A stretch of DNA of 12,203 nt from Bacteroidota bacterium (GTDB lineage Bacteria; Bacteroidota; Ignavibacteria; Kryptoniales; JAKASW01), in the NCBI GenBank assembly GCA_021789755.1, contig JAJYJD010000087.1, positions 1-12,203 on the forward strand, in the 5' to 3' direction. Both the position numbers and the translations under genes were made by a program. Positions 7,614-12,203 of the stretch are shown piece after piece; within the stretch, counting starts at the first letter, position 1; every line of letters begins with the position of its first letter. The notes below the pieces were generated by a model. That model had not been told where the DNA came from. It saw only the letters and a list, made by a program, of their open reading frames with translations, and made no database searches.

Positions 7614-7938
7614 GAATGAACCGGGGCGGCTACGGGATTATTTGTGATCGCCGTGTCGAGTATGGGCACGCGAAAGAAAATCAGCCGGGGTTTTCGTAAG
7701 ATGAATACGGTTTTGGCAGTGTTGCCCCCGGGAAGAACGCTGCAGAGATCCCGGTAGTCGTGCCGATCCCTGAGCGATAGGGATCCCTCGAGAATGTGTT
7801 AAGGCAAAGCCTCGCCGTCCGGCAAAGCAGGCAGATTTCCGAGGGACGGGCCGTGGTGTCTTCGCACTTGAACAGGGGAGACGATAAATTCGGGAGACTT
7901 CAGGGCAAAGGCATATCACTACCGAGGGAAATAAGAAA
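7614..7938. other. Non-coding stretch with small hairpins before the methyltransferase
   Basis: No gene is visible in these 325 bases. They hold a perfect 7-bp hairpin (7765-7785), a direct repeat GGCAAAGC (7803-7810 and 7821-7828, with GGCAAAG again at 7904-7910) and two competing short pairings, CCTCG/CGAGG (7810-7814 with 7840-7844) and CCGTCC/GGACGG (7815-7820 with 7844-7849). A structured transcript or degenerate intergenic repeat is possible; I could not match it to a known RNA class. Confidence 0.45.
7765..7785. repeat. Perfect 7-bp hairpin, REP-like
   Basis: GATCCCT (7765-7771) pairs exactly with AGGGATC (7779-7785) around the loop GAGCGAT. The string CCCTGAGCGATAGGG resembles short dispersed palindromic repeats with a CCCTGAGCG core that I recall from many environmental genomes. 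It is not followed by a T run, so it is not a standard terminator. Confidence 0.4.
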
Positions 7939-8616
7939 ATGAGTGTGCTGAAGATTAAGAGTGCCATCGGCAAACTAATTAATCCAAAGAATAAGTATTA
8001 CTTCATCGATTCAATTATTAAGGATGGAAAAGTCTTTGACATCGGTTGCGGCAACGATAGTCCTTATCAGGTAAAAACGTTAAGACCTGATGTCTATTAT
8101 GTCGGCTTGGACATCGGTAGCTACAATCAATCATATTCTCCTGATAAATACGCCGATAGATTCATTTTGGCAGAAGCAAAAACATTTCACTCGGAGATTG
8201 CGAAGTATTCAAATACATTTGACGCTGTAATTTCGGCACATAATCTGGAGCATTGCAACGACTACCAAAAAGTGACATTAGCGATGTTAGATTCACTTAA
8301 GAATGGGGGAACTATCTATATTTCATTTCCTTGTGAAGAGAGCGTAAGATTTCCAAGTAGAAAGGGGAGTCTTAACTTTTATGACGATGATACGCATAAG
8401 AACCTCATCCAATACTCATCTTTTATTACCTTGTTGAAGGAAAATGGTATGGATATACTATTTGCAAAAAAGAGAAACAAACCTTTTATCCCATTTCTTA
8501 TTGGATTAATCTTTGAACCATTTTCCCGATTGACAAAAAGGCAGGCTCCTTTAGGAGGGACTTGGGCTTTGTATGGATTCGAAACAGTCATTATCGCCAG
8601 GAAGAAGGAACGCTGA
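7939..8616 (+). CDS. Class I SAM-dependent methyltransferase, AT-rich
   Basis: A 225-residue protein with the class I methyltransferase fold: motif I VFDIGCG (residues 32-38), the acidic end of strand 2 at VGLDIG (Asp58), and FDAVISAHNLEHCND (94-108), the post-motif region typical of Methyltransf_11/23-like enzymes. The C-terminal third is variable (PFIPFLIGLIFEPF is hydrophobic), so the substrate is unknown; relatives often act in surface polysaccharide or small-molecule pathways. GAGG at 7924-7927 lies 11 bases before the ATG. Base use differs sharply from the neighbours: the 60-base line 7981-8040 has 17 G/C, against 32 in the line 8941-9000 of aroA. It stands alone between two non-coding stretches. 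Horizontal acquisition is likely (inference). Confidence 0.85.
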   Translation: MSVLKIKSAIGKLINPKNKYYFIDSIIKDGKVFDIGCGNDSPYQVKTLRPDVYYVGLDIGSYNQSYSPDKYADRFILAEAKTFHSEIAKYSNTFDAVISAHNLEHCNDYQKVTLAMLDSLKNGGTIYISFPCEESVRFPSRKGSLNFYDDDTHKNLIQYSSFITLLKENGMDILFAKKRNKPFIPFLIGLIFEPFSRLTKRQAPLGGTWALYGFETVIIARKKER

Positions 8617-8777
8617 TATCTCCTTCAAGTAATAGCACACAACCGATCTCCTGACAGCGGGTAGATGAAACACCAAGGGGAACCCTGCAAAGGTGCTTGC
8701 GGCGCTTCTCAATGAAGATCTTCGCATGTCACCTCTGATTTTCCCAAAGTGATCGAGCGCCCCAATTTCGGGTATTA

Positions 8778-8806
8778 TTGCAAAATCTCCCCCCCAAATT
8801 TATATT
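8778..8806 (+). promoter_or_regulatory. Candidate sigma-70-type promoter of aroA with a C7 spacer tract
   Basis: TTGCAA (8778-8783) and TATATT (8801-8806) are separated by exactly 17 bases, close to the housekeeping consensus. The spacer contains seven consecutive C (8789-8795). A start point near 8812-8814 would give a leader of about 60 nt before the aroA ATG. If the host uses Bacteroidota-type promoters, this reading would be less certain. Confidence 0.45.
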
Positions 8807-8811
8807 GAATC

Positions 8812-8876
8812 AATGTCAGTCCTTGATTTATACAGTGCCTGACATTCGTCACCTATAAATAAATTGAGGACGAATG
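8812..8876 (+). promoter_or_regulatory. aroA leader with two mutually exclusive hairpins
   Basis: Hairpin A pairs AATGTCAG (8812-8819) with CTGACATT (8839-8846). Hairpin B pairs CATTCGTC (8843-8850) with GACGAATG (8869-8876), which includes the aroA start codon (8874-8876) and abuts its GAGG (8866-8869). Both stems are perfect 8-bp matches and share bases 8843-8846, so only one can form completely. The arrangement suggests translational control of aroA; no ligand-binding fold or known riboswitch is recognised. Confidence 0.4.
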
Positions 8877-10160
8877 AATTACGAGAGGAGAGGCGCGGCG
8901 GCGATACGAGGTTCGTTCACGGTTCCAGGTGATAAGTCCATTTCCCACAGAGCCCTGCTGTTTTCTTCGCTCGCCAAAGGCAAATCGGAAATCAGAGGCC
9001 TTTCTACCGGCGGCGACGTCAAAAGCACGATGAACTGTCTCGGTCAGCTCGGCGTTAAAATTGACCGGGCCGGAGAAATTGTGAAGGTTTTCGGAGAAGG
9101 GAAGTTGTCCTATTCACAGCCGGCTTCAATCCTTGATGCGGGAAACAGCGGGACGACTATGCGGCTGCTTACTGGCGTCTTAGCCGGACAGAAATTCGAA
9201 AGCGCTGTCACCGGAGACGAGACGCTTCGGCGCAGGCCGATGCAAAGGATCGTCGAACCGCTTTTGGACATGGGTGCGAAGATCGTCGCGTCGGATAATA
9301 TGACCGCGCCGCTGAAGATTTTCCCCGCTCCGAAACTCCGCGGCATCAGGTACGAGATGCCTCTCCCGAGCGCGCAGGTCAAATCTTCGCTGATACTTGC
9401 CGGAATGTTTGCCGAAGGCGAGACAACGGTCGTCGAGCCGGTCGAGTCGCGCGATCACACGGAACGCATGCTCAAGCTGAGAAAGATCAAGACCCCATCT
9501 GGCATTGAAACAACGATATCGTCCGATTTTATGGTCGAACCTGCCGAGTACGATGTGGCCGGCGATATTTCGTCCGCCGCATTCTTCCTCGCAGCCGGTG
9601 CGATACTTCCCAATTCCTCCGTGACAGCCCGCGGCATCACGCTGAATCCCACGCGTACCGGCTTCCTCGATGTCCTGGTGATGATGGGGGCGAAAGTCAA
9701 GATTGAAAACATTCACGAAGCTGCCGGGGAGCCGATCGGCGACGTCACCGTATCTCACTCGGAGCTGAGCGGGGTCGAGATCGGGGGCGGCATGATCCCG
9801 AGGCTCATAGACGAGCTCCCCCTGATCGGTGTGATGGCGGCCTATGCCAATGGCGAGACAATTGTCCGCGACGCGCACGATCTCCGAAGAAAAGAATCCG
9901 ACAGGATCGTTGCCGTTGTGGATAACCTGGCAGCTATGGGCGCAGAAGTCCAGGAACTTGACGACGGGTTCATCGTCGTGGGATCCGGCTGCCTGAAGGG
10001 CGCGGAGATCGATTCCTATAAGGACCACCGGATCGCGATGGCTTTCGCGGTTGCAGGTCTGGCCGCCGAGGGGGCGACTATTATAAAGAATGCGGAATGG
10101 GCGCAAATTTCTTTCCCCGAGTTTTTTGAGACGCTCGACAAACTCGCGGTGCGGAACTGA
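8874..10160 (+). CDS. aroA: 3-phosphoshikimate 1-carboxyvinyltransferase (EPSP synthase)
   Basis: A 428-residue EPSP synthase, the sixth step of the shikimate pathway, which joins phosphoenolpyruvate to shikimate-3-phosphate in the cytoplasm on the way to chorismate. Signatures: VPGDKSISHRALL (residues 17-29), LDAGNSGTTMRLL (about 87-99), TGDETLRRRPMQRI (about 113-126), AQVKSSLILAG, GDISSAAFFLAAGA, and the C-terminal LRRKESDRI and YKDHRIAMAFAVAGL. GNSGTT with RRRPM is the pattern of class II-type enzymes rather than the E. coli type. Length is normal. The start ATG 8874 has GAGG (8866-8869) with 4 bases between and is covered by a candidate leader hairpin. It is the first gene of a likely run with bshC (71-base gap) and trpD. 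Confidence 0.96.
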   Translation: MNYERRGAAAIRGSFTVPGDKSISHRALLFSSLAKGKSEIRGLSTGGDVKSTMNCLGQLGVKIDRAGEIVKVFGEGKLSYSQPASILDAGNSGTTMRLLTGVLAGQKFESAVTGDETLRRRPMQRIVEPLLDMGAKIVASDNMTAPLKIFPAPKLRGIRYEMPLPSAQVKSSLILAGMFAEGETTVVEPVESRDHTERMLKLRKIKTPSGIETTISSDFMVEPAEYDVAGDISSAAFFLAAGAILPNSSVTARGITLNPTRTGFLDVLVMMGAKVKIENIHEAAGEPIGDVTVSHSELSGVEIGGGMIPRLIDELPLIGVMAAYANGETIVRDAHDLRRKESDRIVAVVDNLAAMGAEVQELDDGFIVVGSGCLKGAEIDSYKDHRIAMAFAVAGLAAEGATIIKNAEWAQISFPEFFETLDKLAVRN

Positions 10161-10180
10161 TGGCCCGAAGTGCTGATTTG

Positions 10181-10202
10181 CATCCCCTTATTCCGGGGGA
10201 TG
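10181..10202 (+). other. Hairpin between aroA and bshC
   Basis: CATCCCC (10181-10187) pairs exactly with GGGGATG (10196-10202) over an 8-base loop, 20 bases after the aroA stop. It is followed by A-rich sequence, not T, so it is a poor intrinsic terminator. It could stabilise the upstream message or attenuate bshC. Confidence 0.4.
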
Positions 10203-10231
10203 AAAACGAAAATCCAGATTGATGAACTGAC

Positions 10232-11857
10232 ATGGAAATCCCTTTCACAGAATTACCGGAGCAATCCAAACTCTACACCGATTATGTTTCTGACTTCGGG
10301 AAGGTCGCGAGGTATTACAATGTAAACCCTTCTGAAGACGGCGGGTTGAGAGCTCATTTTGAGAAGGTCGCTGCCGGCATAAACCCGCGACGGGCAAAAC
10401 TGGTCGAGCTCCTCCGCGCGCAAAACTCCAGGTTGAGCAAGTCTCCCGATTACGAAGCATTGCTGGAGTTATTGAGCCGTGAAAACGCGGTGTGTGTCGT
10501 TACGGGTCAGCAGGTAGGGCTTTTCTGCGGACCACTCTATACTCTATTCAAGACGATTAGTGCGATAAAGTTGTCATCCGAGCTGAAGGAGAGATTTCCG
10601 GAATTTGAATTTGTGCCGGTATTCTGGCTCGAGGGTGACGACCATGATTTCGAGGAATCAAATCACATACATCTCCTCAATGCTGCGTCCGATGTCGTTC
10701 GGGTGGAAGCAATCTTCACAAACGGTGAGACCGACAACCTGAAGCCTCTGAGCGAGATCAAGTTCGACGCGTCGGTGGAGCAGGTATTTCAACAGATCGA
10801 CGCTCTTCTTCCCGTGACCGAGTTCAAACCCGGGCTTCTCCAGATGCTCACGGCGTCGTACAAGGAAGGAGAATCTTATACTACTGCCTTTGCCGGCACG
10901 CTCACGAAGCTCCTCGGAAAGAACGCGATATTATTGCTCGACCCGTACGAGGCCGAAGCGAAGCGCATGATGAAGCCGATCTTCGAAAAGGAGCTTCAGT
11001 CATATCCAAGAACGAGCGAAGAAGTCATCAAGCAGAGCGCAGGGCTCGAAGAGGAGTATCATGTCCAGGTCAAGCCGCGGGTAATAAATCTCTTCTACGT
11101 TGACGACGGCAACCGGCGCGGGCTCGAGCCGATCGGTACAGGATTCTCGCTTCGCGGGACGAAAAGAAAACTGATGCCCGAACAGGTGAGAACCATACTT
11201 GAGTCAAGGCCTGAAACTTTCAGCCCTAACGTCGTCCTGCGCCCGATCTGCCAGGATTATCTTCTACCGACGGCCGCATACATAGCCGGGCCCGGAGAGA
11301 TCGCGTACTTCGCACAGCTCAAGGGAGTGTATCAGCATTTCGGCGTGGAGATGCCGCCTCTTTTCCCCCGCGCGAGTGCAACGATCCTCGAGAAGCGTAT
11401 CTCCAAAGTCCTGGAGAAATATCAGCTGAATATATCGGACGCGTTTTCGGATTTGGAGACCGTCATGAAAAAGGCGCTGGCTGCCGCTAACCCAGAAAAT
11501 ATACCGGGAGAATTTGAAAAGGTAACCGCGGAAGTCAAACAGGTCGTCGACCGCCTTGACTCGCTGCTTGAGCGTGTCGACCCGACATTGAAAGGCTCCC
11601 TTGAATCGACCGTATCGCGGATGCTTCACCATCTCCAGCACCTCGAGGAGAAAACGACTGCTGCCTACCGCCGGAAGAACGAACAGGTGCTGCTGCAGAC
11701 AAAGAAATTTCAACAGTCGGTCTTTCCAAACCGCGAGCTGCAGGAAAGAGTGTTGAACTTCACTTACTTCTACAATAAATACGGCGAGGAATTCATGGAG
11801 ATTCTGTTCCGGGAACTCCCCGCCTACGCAAAAACGCACAAAGTGGTGACTGTTTGA
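10232..11857 (+). CDS. bshC: Putative cysteine ligase BshC (bacillithiol biosynthesis)
   Basis: A 541-residue protein matching BshC, which adds cysteine to glucosaminyl-malate to finish bacillithiol, the main low-molecular-weight thiol of some bacteria. Visible blocks: FTELPEQSKLYTDYV (residues 5-19), VVTGQQVGLFCGPLYTLFK (89-107), VPVFWLEGDDHDFEE (128-142), then the central LFPRASATILEKR region. A C-terminal helical part (about 395-490) is rich in heptad-like Leu/Glu/Lys and looks like the family's coiled coil. The pocket block reads EGDDHD where I remember most members having a small residue and Glu (ASEDHD-like); this may be natural variation. ATG 10232 is the first start after an in-frame TGA at 10223 and has no evident Shine-Dalgarno. 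The gene ends 1 base before trpD. bshA and bshB are not in the window. Confidence 0.93.
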   Translation: MEIPFTELPEQSKLYTDYVSDFGKVARYYNVNPSEDGGLRAHFEKVAAGINPRRAKLVELLRAQNSRLSKSPDYEALLELLSRENAVCVVTGQQVGLFCGPLYTLFKTISAIKLSSELKERFPEFEFVPVFWLEGDDHDFEESNHIHLLNAASDVVRVEAIFTNGETDNLKPLSEIKFDASVEQVFQQIDALLPVTEFKPGLLQMLTASYKEGESYTTAFAGTLTKLLGKNAILLLDPYEAEAKRMMKPIFEKELQSYPRTSEEVIKQSAGLEEEYHVQVKPRVINLFYVDDGNRRGLEPIGTGFSLRGTKRKLMPEQVRTILESRPETFSPNVVLRPICQDYLLPTAAYIAGPGEIAYFAQLKGVYQHFGVEMPPLFPRASATILEKRISKVLEKYQLNISDAFSDLETVMKKALAAANPENIPGEFEKVTAEVKQVVDRLDSLLERVDPTLKGSLESTVSRMLHHLQHLEEKTTAAYRRKNEQVLLQTKKFQQSVFPNRELQERVLNFTYFYNKYGEEFMEILFRELPAYAKTHKVVTV

Positions 11858-11858
11858 G

Positions 11859-12203
11859 ATGATCCGCGAATCGATTGCAAAACTCGTCGCTGGCGAGGAG
11901 ATCTCGCGCGATGAGGCATATAGAACTATGCTTGAAATAATGAACGGCGAAGCTACCGAGTCTCAAATCGCAGGATACCTCGTTGCTCTGAGGATAAAGG
12001 GCGAGACCGTCGACGAAATCGTCGGAAGTGCCCTTGCTATGCGTGAGAAGGCCGAGAAACTGAGGATAGACAAGGATGTAATTCTCGACACGTGCGGCAC
12101 CGGAGGCGACGGCGCCAGTACGTTCAACATCTCGACCGCGGCGGCGCTCGTGGCTGCTGCAGCCGGGGCGACGGTGGCCAAGCACGGCGGCAGCGCCGTG
12201 TCG
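11859..12203 (+). CDS. trpD: Anthranilate phosphoribosyltransferase, N-terminal part (runs off the edge)
   Basis: 115 codons of TrpD, which transfers phosphoribose from PRPP to anthranilate in tryptophan synthesis. The helical N-terminal domain is followed by LDTCGTGGDGASTFNISTAA (residues 76-95), holding the PRPP-binding GTGGD loop and the NIST segment, and AKHGGSAVS (107-115). The usual block here is KHGNR, in which the Asn lies near anthranilate; this copy reads KHGGS. The rest of the active site is beyond the edge. ATG 11859 lies 1 base after the bshC stop, so the two genes are surely transcribed together and possibly translationally coupled. No strong ribosome site precedes it. Confidence 0.93.
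   Translation, partial: MIRESIAKLVAGEEISRDEAYRTMLEIMNGEATESQIAGYLVALRIKGETVDEIVGSALAMREKAEKLRIDKDVILDTCGTGGDGASTFNISTAAALVAAAAGATVAKHGGSAVS

Noticed and set aside
7801..7860. GGCAAAGCC and GGCAAAGC strings reminiscent of the cyclic di-GMP-I (GEMM) riboswitch core.
   Set aside because: The order and spacing of the conserved elements do not fit; the second core and the tetraloop-receptor parts are missing.
8665..8715. Sixteen-residue frame MKHQGEPCKGACGASQ upstream of aroA, considered as a leader peptide.
   Set aside because: It lacks Trp, Phe or Tyr codons expected for aromatic attenuation and lies upstream of the likely promoter.
8669..8752. Short frame ending KVLAALLNEDLRMSPLIFPK before the aroA promoter, possibly a gene remnant.
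   Set aside because: It has no start codon in a sensible place and I cannot assign it to a family.
9180..10106. Long minus-strand frame (308 codons) opposite aroA.
   Set aside because: The sense strand is a clear EPSP synthase; the antisense frame is rich in His/Arg/Asp as expected of a mirror of GC-rich codons.
10200..10328. ATG directly after GGGGG opening a 42-residue frame that overlaps the bshC start out of frame.
   Set aside because: No homology, and the G run is part of a hairpin; a regulatory upstream frame cannot be excluded but nothing supports it.
11264..11839. 191-codon minus-strand frame opposite the end of bshC.
   Set aside because: Mirror of the conserved bshC coding frame with no recognisable protein.

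Overview
The window looks like a piece of a bacterial chromosome of medium GC content (roughly 50-53% in the core genes). Several start sites have clear Shine-Dalgarno sequences. A bshC gene (bacillithiol synthesis) together with a class II-type aroA, a DoxX protein and a secreted S9 peptidase would fit the Bacteroidota/Chlorobiota-Ignavibacteria sphere or another bacillithiol-making phylum. No rRNA or marker gene is present, so this placement is an inference and is weak.

Layout. On the left a prolyl oligopeptidase gene runs leftward off the edge (1-1033, minus). Everything after it is on the plus strand. Next come a non-coding stretch, a small DoxX-family membrane protein (1628-2044), a second non-coding stretch with a 16-bp perfect palindrome, and a YbaK/ProX-type aminoacyl-tRNA deacylase (2406-2870). 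A decayed NAD-dependent epimerase/dehydratase (about 3062-4057), broken by three same-direction frameshifts, follows. Then come a PhzF-family protein (4229-5008) and a tight two-gene unit: an APC amino acid permease (5149-6627) overlapping by ATGA with a secreted Ntn-type isoaspartyl peptidase/asparaginase (6624-7613). An AT-rich orphan methyltransferase (7939-8616) sits between two non-coding stretches and looks acquired. The right end is a biosynthetic run: aroA (8874-10160), bshC (10232-11857) and the first third of trpD (11859 to the edge).

How the genes fit together. The prolyl oligopeptidase, the exported asparaginase/isoaspartyl peptidase and the permease suggest peptide and amino acid scavenging. 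The aroA-bshC-trpD run joins chorismate and tryptophan synthesis to the last step of bacillithiol synthesis. bshC and trpD are 1 nt apart.

Nothing in the window is convincingly a new multi-gene system. The most interesting signals are regulatory: the aroA leader, which has a promoter-like TTGCAA-N17-TATATT with a C7 tract in its spacer followed by two mutually exclusive 8-bp hairpins, one of which covers the start codon; and the 16-bp palindrome with a repeated half-site upstream of the YbaK gene. No tRNA, rRNA, CRISPR array or intact insertion sequence was seen.
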